From an uncultured Desulfovibrio sp. (GTDB lineage: Bacteria; Desulfobacterota; Desulfovibrionia; Desulfovibrionales; Desulfovibrionaceae): a stretch of 64,000 nt of DNA. The stretch covers positions 682,001 through 746,000 of the forward strand of contig CAJXYU010000001.1 in the NCBI GenBank assembly GCA_913063155.1, written 5' to 3'. A model generated the notes under the pieces. It was given only the letters and a program-made list of their open reading frames with translations. It made no database searches and was not told the DNA's origin. Position numbers and translations under genes: made by a program. Of the stretch, positions 8,727 through 16,624 are shown piece after piece; position 1 is the stretch's first letter; each line of letters starts with the position of its first letter.

Positions 8727-8933
8727 CTAACATTCGTAGCAGTCTTTGCTGATATAAAAGCACAAATCGAAAAGGTTGTTAACCATCTCATCCACCAACT
8801 CTTCCTTTTCCGACTCAACGCTCACGGTCTTATTGATAATCTTGGAGAACAGCATACCGATCAGCTGATCGTCATACAGAGTCCAGTATTTGCTTCCCGA
8901 GGGAAATTTCTTATCAAAACCGTGATAGTACAT
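8727..8933 (-). CDS. small conserved-looking protein of unknown function
   Basis: A 68-residue acidic protein (starts MYYHGFDKKFPSG, ends KDCYEC) with no signal or membrane segment. A GGAG sits 8 bases before its ATG, and codon use fits a real gene. It stands alone between a terminator and the phoB-like promoter region. I do not recognise the family. The two Cys near the end could bind metal or form a disulfide, but nothing supports a specific role. Confidence 0.5.
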   Translation of the reverse strand: MYYHGFDKKFPSGSKYWTLYDDQLIGMLFSKIINKTVSVESEKEELVDEMVNNLFDLCFYISKDCYEC

Positions 8934-9187
8934 TGAGCTACTCCATTTTGTGCTGTTTCCAACCTTATCGGCAGCGCAAACAAATCACTTTACAGCCTTT
9001 TTCAATAAATTTGATTCAAGGATCACAAGATGTTAGTCAGTAAGGCAGATAGGGCTTCAGGTAGGGTCCACAAAATGTTCACAACTGTGACAACCACACA
9101 AAAAAGTTACTTAATTGTCACGGAAAATACACACATTTTGGTATATACGTTGCGCTGAATTCAAACCCTGAGACCAAGGAGTGCTCA

Positions 9188-9877
9188 GTGCCGGACTATA
9201 AAATTCTCGTGGTGGAAGACCACAAGGACACTCGTGAGCTTCTCAAGTACAACCTCACCTCTGCAGGCTTTGATGTAGCCGCCGTTGAGGATGGGCAAGG
9301 CGGCCTGGAAAAATCCAAGGTTTTTCACCCGGACCTGATACTCCTCGACCTCATGCTTCCCGGCATGGATGGGTTGGAGGTCTGCCGCAAACTCAAACAG
9401 GACCCCACCACTTCAGGTGTTCCCGTCATCATGCTTACCGCCAAAGGAGAGGAAATCGACAGAATAGTGGGGCTTGAACTGGGTGCGGACGACTATGTGG
9501 TCAAGCCGTTCAGCCCGCGCGAACTGATCCTGCGTATCAAGGCGGTGCTTCGCCGCTCAGGCAGCAGCGACCACCCCTCCAGGCCCGCGGTATGGGAGCG
9601 CGAGGGTCTGCGCGTGGACTTCGAAGCCCACCAGATAGAAATTGACGATGAACCGATTCCACTGACTGCAACGGAGTTCAAGCTGCTTTCCGAATTGATC
9701 AACGGACAAGGGAAAGTCCAGACCCGCGATCACTTGCTGGATACAGTCTGGGACACGCACTTTGAAGGCTATTCACGTACCGTGGACACGCATGTCCGCC
9801 GCTTGCGCCAAAAGCTTGGACCCTACGCGGAGTGGATTGAGACGGTCCGAGGCGTGGGTTACCGCTTCCGTTCTTAA
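9188..9877 (+). CDS. PhoB/OmpR-type response regulator
   Basis: A 229-residue regulator with a receiver domain (1-120; Asp in LILLDLMLPGMDG, Lys in VVKPFSPREL) and a C-terminal winged helix (about 130-228; SRTVDTHVRRLRQKLG, TVRGVGYRF), the OmpR/PhoB DNA-binding fold. The start is GTG preceded by AAGGAG. No partner kinase adjoins it, so it is an orphan here. Upstream 250 bases are AT-rich and contain a TCACA-AC-TGTGA palindrome (9079-9090) and a TTGTCA at 9115. Whether it belongs to phosphate control cannot be judged without its kinase. Confidence 0.88.
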   Translation: MPDYKILVVEDHKDTRELLKYNLTSAGFDVAAVEDGQGGLEKSKVFHPDLILLDLMLPGMDGLEVCRKLKQDPTTSGVPVIMLTAKGEEIDRIVGLELGADDYVVKPFSPRELILRIKAVLRRSGSSDHPSRPAVWEREGLRVDFEAHQIEIDDEPIPLTATEFKLLSELINGQGKVQTRDHLLDTVWDTHFEGYSRTVDTHVRRLRQKLGPYAEWIETVRGVGYRFRS

Positions 9878-9944
9878 CAGCGGCACAACGAACTGCATGG
9901 CGTATGCACTTCGCTCGCTTCAAACACTTTCTTAAGCGCAACCG

Positions 9945-9960
9945 AAAAGCAGACGCTTTT
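9945..9960. terminator. possible bidirectional terminator between the PhoB-like gene and rex
   Basis: AAAAGC-AGAC-GCTTTT gives a short symmetrical hairpin between two convergent genes. The stem is weak, so this is tentative. Confidence 0.35.
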
Positions 9961-10022
9961 TGAATTCACGTTGCTTTCTCAAAAACCCTTGGGCCAAGAG
10001 AAGCGATACGGCTGCAGGGAAG

Positions 10023-10655
10023 CTAACTGTTGCCCAACGTCACCTGGAAGGCCACCGAATAGAGATGGTCGAAAAAGTCGACGTACTCCACGGGAATGTG
10101 CGGCGGCACATTGATTCGGGCAGGTGCAAAGTTCACGATCCCCTTGATACCGGCATCCACCAAGTGGTTGGCCGCACGCTGAGCGCGGTCCGGTGGCGTG
10201 GTGATGATGCCCAACTCGATACCAAGTTCGCTCGCCTGATCCTTCAGGTGCGTCGGACAGACAATTTCCATGCCTTCCAGCTCCTTGCCGATCTTGTCTG
10301 GATCACAATCGAAAGCGGCCTTGATGAAAAAGCCCCTTCTTTCGAAATCGTGATGCCGCAACAGAGCCATACCCAGGTTGCCCACGCCGATCAGGGCGCA
10401 GTTCCAGACACGGTTGATGCCGAGAGACTCCCTGATGGAAGTGATGAGCTCCTGTACGTAGTATCCTACGCCACGCACGCCAAACTCGCCGAAATAGGCA
10501 AGGTCCTTACGGATCTGGGACGAGTTGACGGAGCATGCCTGTGCAAGCTTTTCAGACGAGATAACCTCGATGCCGTCACGAATGAGGTTTTCAAGAACTT
10601 GTATGTAAACGGCAAGCCTGCCGATAGTCGCTTTAGGTATGTGTTCGCTTTTCAT
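10023..10655 (-). CDS. rex: redox-sensing transcriptional repressor Rex
   Basis: A 210-residue Rex protein. The N-terminal winged helix (about 1-80; IPKATIGRLAVYIQVLENL; SSQIRKDLAYFGEFG) binds DNA, and a Rossmann domain with CALIGVGNLGMALL binds NADH/NAD. Rex leaves DNA when NADH is high, which de-represses energy genes. The ATG at 10655 was chosen over a TTG 15 bases earlier. It lies just downstream of the F0 ATP synthase genes, as in Desulfovibrio vulgaris, but a terminator separates them. Its own promoter overlaps a Rex-type operator, so autoregulation is likely. Confidence 0.95.
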   Translation of the reverse strand: MKSEHIPKATIGRLAVYIQVLENLIRDGIEVISSEKLAQACSVNSSQIRKDLAYFGEFGVRGVGYYVQELITSIRESLGINRVWNCALIGVGNLGMALLRHHDFERRGFFIKAAFDCDPDKIGKELEGMEIVCPTHLKDQASELGIELGIITTPPDRAQRAANHLVDAGIKGIVNFAPARINVPPHIPVEYVDFFDHLYSVAFQVTLGNS

Positions 10656-10670
10656 AATCCGTTCGCCCAA

Positions 10671-10709
10671 TCTATATACGACAGGCTAACCTTGTGAATT
10701 TTATAACAA
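10671..10709 (-). promoter_or_regulatory. rex promoter with Rex operator
   Basis: The 18-bp site TTGTGAA-N4-ATAACAA at 10692-10709 fits the Rex pattern TTGTKAA-N4-TTMACAA. On the minus strand TTCACA (10693-10698) and TATAGA (10671-10676) are 16 bp apart and form a sigma-70-like promoter whose -35 is inside the operator. Confidence 0.7.
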
Positions 10710-10719
10710 GTTAAAGGTT

Positions 10720-10742
10720 AAAAAGGGAGGCCGAAGCCTCCC
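10720..10742 (-). terminator. intrinsic terminator of the F0 ATP synthase operon
   Basis: On the minus strand GGGAGGC-TTCG-GCCTCCC is followed by TTTTT. It lies 27 bases after the atpE stop and uncouples rex from the operon. Confidence 0.92.
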
Positions 10743-10768
10743 TTACAATAATCTTGCTTGGCTGGCAA

Positions 10769-11074
10769 CTAGACCACGAAGAGAAGGATCAGGCAGACAA
10801 CCAGGGCGTAAATGGCCAGGGATTCGATGAATGCCAGACCGAGGATCAGGGTGGTGGTCAGCTTGGAACCAGCTTCGGGGTTACGGGCAGTACCTTCACA
10901 AGCACCTTTGAGACCCATGCCCTGACCGATACCGCAGAGACCGGCGGCCAAGCCCATGCCCAGAGCAGTGGCGTATGCCTTAGCGGAAAGAACAGCAGGA
11001 TCACCGGCAGCGAAGGCGGCGGTGGCAACCAGAGTCATGGCCAGAGTCGTCAGGATGGTTTTCAGAGCTTTCAT
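10769..11074 (-). CDS. atpE: ATP synthase F0 subunit c
   Basis: A 101-residue proteolipid forming the rotor ring. A cleavable-looking signal (ending near ATAAFA) precedes the two transmembrane helices. Helix 1 has GIGQGMG and helix 2 the ion-binding glutamate in [11 protein letters not shown]; the loop ARNPEA is standard. Aligned by the ARxPEA loop, the Gln, Glu and Ser match three ligands known from sodium-type c rings, while the threonine of that set is Leu here. GGAGG stands before the ATG. Last gene of the atpZ-I-B-E operon. F1 genes are elsewhere, as usual in this group. Confidence 0.95.
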   Translation of the reverse strand: MKALKTILTTLAMTLVATAAFAAGDPAVLSAKAYATALGMGLAAGLCGIGQGMGLKGACEGTARNPEAGSKLTTTLILGLAFIESLAIYALVVCLILLFVV

Positions 11075-11141
11075 GTTAACTCCTCCAAAGAGTTTTATAT
11101 AAGTTGTGGTCAACAGACCATTTCCCCAAAATAAATTATTC

Positions 11142-11840
11142 CTAATGAGCGTGATCCAAAGCACCCTGCAGGTAGATGGTACCCAGCATGAAGAAGATGA
11201 ACGCCTGGATGGTCTTTGCCAGCAGGAACAGGAAGTACATCGGTATAGTGGAGAACACCGGCGCCAGGAAGAACAGCAGCACCAGAACGATTTCCTCACC
11301 GCGGATATTGCCGAAGAGTCGCAGAGTCAGCGACAGAGGACGTGCACAGTGAGAAATAAACTCCAGAATGAGCATCAGCGGCGCCAGACCGAGGACCGGC
11401 CCCATGAAATGCTTGATGTACCCGAAACCCCACTTACGAACACCGTGGTAGTTGTAGTAAAGGAACAGGATGACGGCCAACGGAACAATGGTGTTCAGGT
11501 TGGCGGTGGGCGCGTCGCAGCCCGGGATCAGCCCCATGTAGTTGGAAAAGAGAATATACAGGAACAGGGTGATCAGCACGGGGAAGACTCGACGCCCTTC
11601 TTCGCCGATGTTGGAAACAACGAAGTCCTCAAGGCCACCGATGACCATTTCGAAAACATTCTGCAGTCCGCCAGGCACCATTTGCAATCTGCCGCGAACC
11701 AGGAAGGCCAGGGTGAACAGGATGATCATGACCAGCCATGTGTGCATGACATAGTAAGCCCAATCACCGTGCAAGCCCAAGGCATTGCGTAAAAGATCCA
11801 TGTAAATCAGAGGATGCGGTAAACCGCCACCAGCTGCCAT
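11142..11840 (-). CDS. atpB: ATP synthase F0 subunit a
   Basis: A 232-residue multi-span membrane protein, the stator channel that passes ions to the c ring. The essential arginine is in [10 protein letters not shown] near residue 171. Other typical features are [10 protein letters not shown] and the late [11 protein letters not shown] helix. AGGAG precedes the ATG. The gene lies between atpI and atpE on one strand with short gaps. Length is normal for the family. Confidence 0.96.
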   Translation of the reverse strand: MAAGGGLPHPLIYMDLLRNALGLHGDWAYYVMHTWLVMIILFTLAFLVRGRLQMVPGGLQNVFEMVIGGLEDFVVSNIGEEGRRVFPVLITLFLYILFSNYMGLIPGCDAPTANLNTIVPLAVILFLYYNYHGVRKWGFGYIKHFMGPVLGLAPLMLILEFISHCARPLSLTLRLFGNIRGEEIVLVLLFFLAPVFSTIPMYFLFLLAKTIQAFIFFMLGTIYLQGALDHAH

Positions 11841-11868
11841 ATCCTTACTCCTCTTTCAGTGATTGCAT

Positions 11869-12294
11869 TCAGGCGTTTTTCCGCCCGAAATTCTTCAGCC
11901 CCCAGGCAGTGGCGTTGACCACCACCGTGGACAGGCCTGCAACAAGCCCCCAAACCGGCAACTGCCAAACAACAAGGACTAAATATAAACCCAGCCCACT
12001 GATGATCAGCTTGCCATAAAATATCGCCAACAGAGTGAAGACCGCTCCTTTCCTCACGTACATCAGATGCTGGACAATGCGAGCGAGCGCCCAGAAGTTC
12101 AGTGTAATGAGAACTGCCCCGGCGGCAAAAGCCACCGACCAGGCGGAGCAGAACGTTATGCCGAGAAACGCGATTGCCAGTCCAAGGGAGAAGTACAGCT
12201 GGCTCCGCATGAGGTTGCGGATGTCCATTTGTACGAAGCCCCTGTCATACAGGAATCGATCAACCTTCTGGTTTATCGTTCTTTTCTCCGTCAT
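11869..12294 (-). CDS. atpI: ATP synthase assembly protein I (AtpI-like)
   Basis: About 141 residues with four predicted membrane helices (for example YFSLGLAIAFLGITF and LVLVVWQLPVWGLVAG). AtpI-type proteins help assemble the c ring. The first ATG could instead be at 12321. The 12294 start is preferred because it reduces overlap with atpZ, though neither has a clear ribosome site; translational coupling with the upstream gene is likely. Confidence 0.8.
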   Translation of the reverse strand: MTEKRTINQKVDRFLYDRGFVQMDIRNLMRSQLYFSLGLAIAFLGITFCSAWSVAFAAGAVLITLNFWALARIVQHLMYVRKGAVFTLLAIFYGKLIISGLGLYLVLVVWQLPVWGLVAGLSTVVVNATAWGLKNFGRKNA

Positions 12295-12583
12295 CCTGTT
12301 GTATTGAGCCTTTTTCTGCATAGTTACTGTCTGATTCCCGCTGGAGCCTTTTCGTGTCCTCTATGACCATCTTGAAACCGGTCACTATGCCGAGAATGAC
12401 GAAAATCCCCAGACACCAGGGCTTGGTCTCTACGCCGAAATACCCCGGGAAAAACTTGTTATCAAGCCAGTAACCTATAGCAATACCCACGACAGTCGCG
12501 GTAACCAGATGGAGGCCCATTGTGCCCGCAACACCTCCCACCTGGAGCAGATCCTTCAGACTGTCTTTATTTTTAAAGAACAT
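12260..12583 (-). CDS. AtpZ-like F0F1-ATPase-associated membrane protein
   Basis: A 107-residue protein with two membrane helices (GLHLVTATVVGIAIGYWLD and LGIFVILGIVTGFKMV) and a charged tail, the AtpZ/AtpI-related pattern seen at the head of ATP synthase operons. AtpZ has been linked to assembly and magnesium uptake. AAGG precedes its ATG. It is the first gene of the F0 operon and its end overlaps atpI by 35 bases. Confidence 0.82.
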   Translation of the reverse strand: MFFKNKDSLKDLLQVGGVAGTMGLHLVTATVVGIAIGYWLDNKFFPGYFGVETKPWCLGIFVILGIVTGFKMVIEDTKRLQRESDSNYAEKGSIQQDDGEKNDKPEG

Positions 12584-12792
12584 AATCGCACCTTGTTGCG
12601 GGTCCCCTTTTCAGAACAAGCCAGTCAGCCCCTCCAAAAAGACAGTTCGTGCAATCCTTCACAATGTGGCAGACAACTACCACAGGCCACGAGGACGAGT
12701 CAATGCGTTTTTTATTTTTGGACGGTCTCTTCCCACACTTTATAACCGCCACATCCGGAGGATGAATCACAGTGGAAACAGGCCATTACCAA

Positions 12793-12810
12793 ATGTTACA
12801 TCTCACACAA
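12793..12810 (-). promoter_or_regulatory. possible Rex site upstream of the F0 operon
   Basis: ATGTTAC-N4-CACACAA keeps the 7-4-7 layout of Rex operators with 5 of 7 matches in each half. It is 210 bases before atpZ, just beyond the kinase gene's stop. No strong promoter boxes were found beside it. Confidence 0.35.
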
Positions 12811-12827
12811 ACGAGCTGCCTGCCGGC

Positions 12828-15020
12828 CTAGCGATCGGGTAGTTCAAGGATGAAAGAGGTACCCTCAGGCTGCTCGGAAACCACACGAATCTGGCCCTTA
12901 TGATCTGTAATGATGGACCGCACGATAGCCAACCCCAGGCCGGTACCCCCTTTCTTGCGGGAAAAATACGGCTCGAACATTCGTGAGCTGTCCTCTTTGG
13001 AAAGACCGGAGCCGTTGTCATGAACGCTGATAACGACCAAGCCTGCCTCTTTGTCATGGGCGACGGCAACGTCCACCACACCGTCCTCCCGCCCATCCAG
13101 CGCCTCGACAGAATTGGTGAACAGGTTGATGAGCACCTTGCGAATGGCTTCGCGGTCAAAAGGCAATTTCGGCACGGCAGACTTGAACTCAAGAGACCAG
13201 ACAATCTCCCTGTGAGTGTTTTCGAACATGCCCACGACTTCCTCCACAAGGGGAGCCAGGAAATCTATGCGGGGCTGTACCTCGGGAATCTTGGCATAAG
13301 CGGAAAATTCCACCACCATCTGTTGCAGGCGTTCAACCTGGCGAACAATAAGGCCGGTACACTCGGCAAAAGTCCTGTCTCCCAGATCATCACCATACTT
13401 GCGCTGTAGTCGCTGAGCCGAAAGTTTGATGGGAGTCAGGGGATTCTTGATCTCATGGGCTATACGACGGGCGACTTCACGCCAAGCCGCCAAACGCTGA
13501 ATCTTCTCCAGTTCTGTAATGTCCTCGAATACCGCCACCGTACCGCTTTCGGCCCCGAATCCGGCCCTCAAGGGAACAACGCTGACCAGCACCTTGATTA
13601 CCTTGTTACGCACCGGCAGATCAATCTGTCGGGTCCATTTGGAGGCCGGACTCATGGAAATCTGTTCCAGAGCAGCCTCCATGAGGCTGGCAAAATCTCC
13701 AGAGAGAAGCACATGAGGCTTCTTGCCCATAAGAAATTCGGCGGGAACACCGAGGATCTCTCCCGCCGCCTTGTTCACGGTGCCAATGCGCCCCTTGGAG
13801 TCCATGGAGATAACACCCGAGGTGATGTTGTCCAAGACAGCCTCGATATACCTGCCGCGCCGCTCCAGTTCCTGGTTCTGCTGAGCCAGTCGTTCCTGGG
13901 CACGCTGCACACTTTCCTGGCTTGACTCCAGGTCTTCGGCCATCCGGTTGAAAGAAGCGACCAGAAAACCGAGTTCGTCGTCGGACGGGTCTTCCAGGCG
14001 GACCGTCAGGTCGCCTCGGGCGATACGTTCGGTCCCGGCCGCCAAGGCCTGGACCGGCGCTGAAATCTCCTTTGCCAATCGAAAGCCGAACCAGATGGCC
14101 CCCAGGATGATGAGCATGGTCATGACTCCGAGGGTGAGGTACAAGGTCATCTTCCACGGATATTTCAACGTCTTGAGCTTCTTGTATTCATCCAAGCCGC
14201 GCACGATCTGGTCCAGGCGGTGCAAAAGTCCTTGTCCGGCAGTTTCCCCCAGGATCAAGAAGCCGGTCCTGCCCTTGTCCACAGGAGAAATACCCACAAC
14301 GAGATCGCTGCCGGGCTTGGGCATGATGGTGGACCATGTCCTGGGGTTCTTCTGCATCTTGTTCCAGTCCACCTTGCCCGTGATTTCCGGCCAAACCTTT
14401 TCCCACTGCGGGTCGGCATGAGTGTTCTGGAGCGCCCCGGCGGGAGTCACCACTCCCACCAGACTAAGGTCGTACTCCTTGAATTTATCGCCGAGGAACT
14501 TGTCCATGCCCTTGCCGCCCCACCGGTACTTGCGCTCCACGATCTCATCGATCATGTTGTTGGCGCGCCGCTCCAGGCGCTCCTGGGCCGAGCCGTAAAA
14601 GGCACGGCCGAGCTCCAGGGCCTGTTCCATGGAGTCCTCCACCTGCCCCTTGAACCAGTAGTCCACCGAAGTCTGGACGAACTTCACACTGACCAGGAAC
14701 ATGAGGGCCGTAGGGATGAGCGACAGGGAAATGAAAGCCAGCACCAGACGTGTCCTGAGTCTAGACCCAAGCACCTTGCGACGACGTTCCAGCAGGAGCT
14801 TGACGCTGTTGCGTGCCACAATAAAAAGCACCAACAGTAACAAAATGAAGTTCAGGTTCAGGAGACCGAGGAAAAGATAGGAATTACCGCCCAGGTACTT
14901 GAGCTCCACCCAGGTCAGCGCGGCGATGAGAGCAAAACAAAAGCCGGCGAGAATAAGCTCCCGCCTGCGCCTTTTCCGTTCCCGACGGTCCGCGGTGCTG
15001 ATTTTGATATATTCAGTCAT
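12828..15020 (-). CDS. NtrY-like membrane sensor histidine kinase
   Basis: 730 residues. Three membrane helices near the start (about 20-45, 48-70, 89-114) are followed by an extracytoplasmic sensor region, a fourth helix near 292-316, HAMP, a PAS domain, HisKA with RRIAHEIKNPLTPIKLSA and a HATPase with GGTGLGL. This is the NtrY architecture; the HEIKNPLTPI box is typical of kinases that partner NtrC-type regulators. No regulator adjoins it. It starts 4 bases after the DUF4390 gene, without a clear ribosome site, so coupling is likely. A sigma-54-type regulator at 29993-31387 is the only such protein in the window and a possible partner. Confidence 0.88.
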   Translation of the reverse strand: MTEYIKISTADRRERKRRRRELILAGFCFALIAALTWVELKYLGGNSYLFLGLLNLNFILLLLVLFIVARNSVKLLLERRRKVLGSRLRTRLVLAFISLSLIPTALMFLVSVKFVQTSVDYWFKGQVEDSMEQALELGRAFYGSAQERLERRANNMIDEIVERKYRWGGKGMDKFLGDKFKEYDLSLVGVVTPAGALQNTHADPQWEKVWPEITGKVDWNKMQKNPRTWSTIMPKPGSDLVVGISPVDKGRTGFLILGETAGQGLLHRLDQIVRGLDEYKKLKTLKYPWKMTLYLTLGVMTMLIILGAIWFGFRLAKEISAPVQALAAGTERIARGDLTVRLEDPSDDELGFLVASFNRMAEDLESSQESVQRAQERLAQQNQELERRGRYIEAVLDNITSGVISMDSKGRIGTVNKAAGEILGVPAEFLMGKKPHVLLSGDFASLMEAALEQISMSPASKWTRQIDLPVRNKVIKVLVSVVPLRAGFGAESGTVAVFEDITELEKIQRLAAWREVARRIAHEIKNPLTPIKLSAQRLQRKYGDDLGDRTFAECTGLIVRQVERLQQMVVEFSAYAKIPEVQPRIDFLAPLVEEVVGMFENTHREIVWSLEFKSAVPKLPFDREAIRKVLINLFTNSVEALDGREDGVVDVAVAHDKEAGLVVISVHDNGSGLSKEDSSRMFEPYFSRKKGGTGLGLAIVRSIITDHKGQIRVVSEQPEGTSFILELPDR

Positions 15021-15023
15021 GGC

Positions 15024-15599
15024 TTAGAATCGAAAATCCAATTGGTAGGATGTGGATGCCCCGTCTTCCCAGTCCCAGAAAAAAAGCGCCCGAGAGACCC
15101 AACCCGGCACCTGGGTACGGTCCAGGGCCACATGCACCTTGAGGCTGTAAGAATCTCCCCGCTGCAACAATTTCCACTTCCCCAGAGGCATAACAATTTC
15201 GGCCCACAGCTTTTCCAGCAGCGGTTCCAACTCCGGTCCGCGCAGTTCCTGTCCCTTGCCCGAAGGTTGAACCACGTATTCCTTTTTCAAGGAGTCATAA
15301 GAGAGTTGGTTCATGTACTCCCCGCTACCGAGCAACTGGTTCACCCAGAGCCTCCTGGCTCTATAAAGAGAAGCCGTGCCTATGAGTTGCAGCGGTATGC
15401 CGTTGCGCAAAGACTCAGCGATTTCTTCCGCCCCACCAAGCGTGATGCCAAAACGGGCGGTCAGCACGTCACCGTCACGGGCCACGGCCGTATGCGCGAG
15501 GTTGAGCGTCTGGGCCCGGGCCGGGCCGGCAAAAAGGATAAAGGCGGCAAAGAGTGCAAAAAAAACCCCGTACAGCCTGTATTTTCGGACCATGTTCAT
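15024..15599 (-). CDS. DUF4390 exported protein
   Basis: About 191 residues with an N-terminal signal peptide (YGVFFALFAAFILFAGPARAQ), so exported. The body matches DUF4390: beta-rich, with SLYRARRLWVNQLLG and RGDSYSLKVHVALDRTQVP. In many proteobacteria this gene lies directly upstream of an NtrY-like kinase, as here, suggesting a periplasmic partner of that sensor; the role is not established. Start at 15599 rather than further upstream because the signal peptide begins there. Confidence 0.82.
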   Translation of the reverse strand: MNMVRKYRLYGVFFALFAAFILFAGPARAQTLNLAHTAVARDGDVLTARFGITLGGAEEIAESLRNGIPLQLIGTASLYRARRLWVNQLLGSGEYMNQLSYDSLKKEYVVQPSGKGQELRGPELEPLLEKLWAEIVMPLGKWKLLQRGDSYSLKVHVALDRTQVPGWVSRALFFWDWEDGASTSYQLDFRF

Positions 15600-15799
15600 T
15601 ACCCGGGAATGTATCAGCAGGCGTATGAAAGAACAAGGTACGGCTCCCGCCCCTCCCGGCCCTCTATAACCAGCCAGCTGCAACGGAGAGAACGCCATGT
15701 ATAACCAACTGCTTTCGTATTAAAAAAGTGCCGCCACAACCCTAATCAGGCCGCATACCGCACATTCTCTGGAACCGGCTACGAAGGCGCCGGACGCAC

Positions 15800-16384
15800 T
15801 TAGCTGAAGCTCCTCTTCGCAGACAAGTACTGGGGCATGCGGATGGACTCGGACCCTCCTTCCCGGGCATCCACCCCCCGGGCCTCGGAAAGTTTGTCCT
15901 GGTAGACGGTCCAAAAGGAGTTGGCCAGCGCGGTTGAACCGGACAGGGGGTAGGCAAGGGCCGCCGCAAGCCGAGCGGAAAGGGCCTCGGAAAGCAGGGC
16001 GTCGTATTTCTTGGGATCTTCCTCCCGTCTCACGTAGGAAATGAAGATGGGTGCCTCTTCGTCACAGAGAATCACCCCACCTTGTATTTCCCAATCCCGG
16101 ACCGGGGTTCCGTCCCGCCCCACCACCAGGATGACCCGGAGACAATCCGCAGGCAACACATACTGTTTTTCCCAGCGCCATAAGGGTGTGGCGGCTGTGG
16201 CGGACAGCTCCGCCTGTCTCAGGCAACTGTTCCACGGATGCGCACGCAACACTGCGTCACGGATGGCGGTCCAGCGCTGGTTGCACAGGCTGGCCGCCTT
16301 GCTGTCGTCCAACAATGACTTGACCGGATTTTCTCCCAGATCCTGCAGCGCATTGTTGTATATTTCGATTATACCCTTGGCCAT
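15800..16384 (-). CDS. podovirus-type tail tubular protein A-like (T7 gp11-like)
   Basis: A 194-residue protein, close to T7 gp11 length. The opening IIEIYNNALQDLGENPVKSL and the following NQRWTAIRDAVLRAHPWN form the pattern common to tail tubular protein A / head-tail adaptor proteins of podoviruses, which sit under the portal. GAGAGGGG gives a strong ribosome site before the ATG at 16384. No other structural gene adjoins it; it is an orphan between cellular genes. Its promoter region matches those ahead of the Bbp19-like and holin-like genes 18 and 23 kb away. The reading frame is intact. Confidence 0.72.
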   Translation of the reverse strand: MAKGIIEIYNNALQDLGENPVKSLLDDSKAASLCNQRWTAIRDAVLRAHPWNSCLRQAELSATAATPLWRWEKQYVLPADCLRVILVVGRDGTPVRDWEIQGGVILCDEEAPIFISYVRREEDPKKYDALLSEALSARLAAALAYPLSGSTALANSFWTVYQDKLSEARGVDAREGGSESIRMPQYLSAKRSFS

Positions 16385-16423
16385 GATTCCCCTCTCAGGT
16401 TTCAATCGTTCATACTGACGGAA

Positions 16424-16502
16424 AGCATAGCCCCGGTTTTCCGAATCGGATAAAATTGGCGAGTTAAAGGATGCGGCAGGGAAGAGAAAGACGCTTGACA
16501 GA
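16424..16502 (-). promoter_or_regulatory. shared phage-gene promoter module, copy A
   Basis: In plus-strand order: AGCATA (16424-16429; TATGCT on the coding strand, a -10-like box), 18 bp, GGATAAAATTGG (16448-16459), 34 bp of purine-rich DNA, then CTTGACAG (16494-16501). It sits 40 bases before the tail-protein start. The same blocks with the same spacings occur at 34940-35018. Confidence 0.65.
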
Positions 16503-16550
16503 ACTAGAAAACATCACCCTCCATAAGGAGTTCTGTACTCGATGGCATGT

Positions 16551-16581
16551 TTGACTTTTCATAGCTCTCCTATAATATAAA
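16551..16581 (+). promoter_or_regulatory. possible promoter of the HD-GYP gene
   Basis: TTGACT at 16551-16556 is followed by TATAATATAAA; TATAAT is at 14 bp and TATAAA at 19 bp, so neither spacing is ideal. It is 45-75 bases before the start codon. Confidence 0.4.
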
Positions 16582-16624
16582 TAGTTGCAACCACTGATCC
16601 AATACCTTTACCTGGGGCTTGATC

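Noticed and set aside
9138-9150. TTGTCA / TATATA promoter pair ahead of the PhoB-like gene
   Set aside because: The spacing of 21 bp is too long; only the individual boxes are present.
16495-16523. TTGACA in the shared module read as a plus-strand -35 box
   Set aside because: No -10 box lies 16-19 bp downstream in any copy, and the genes next to the copies are on the minus strand.
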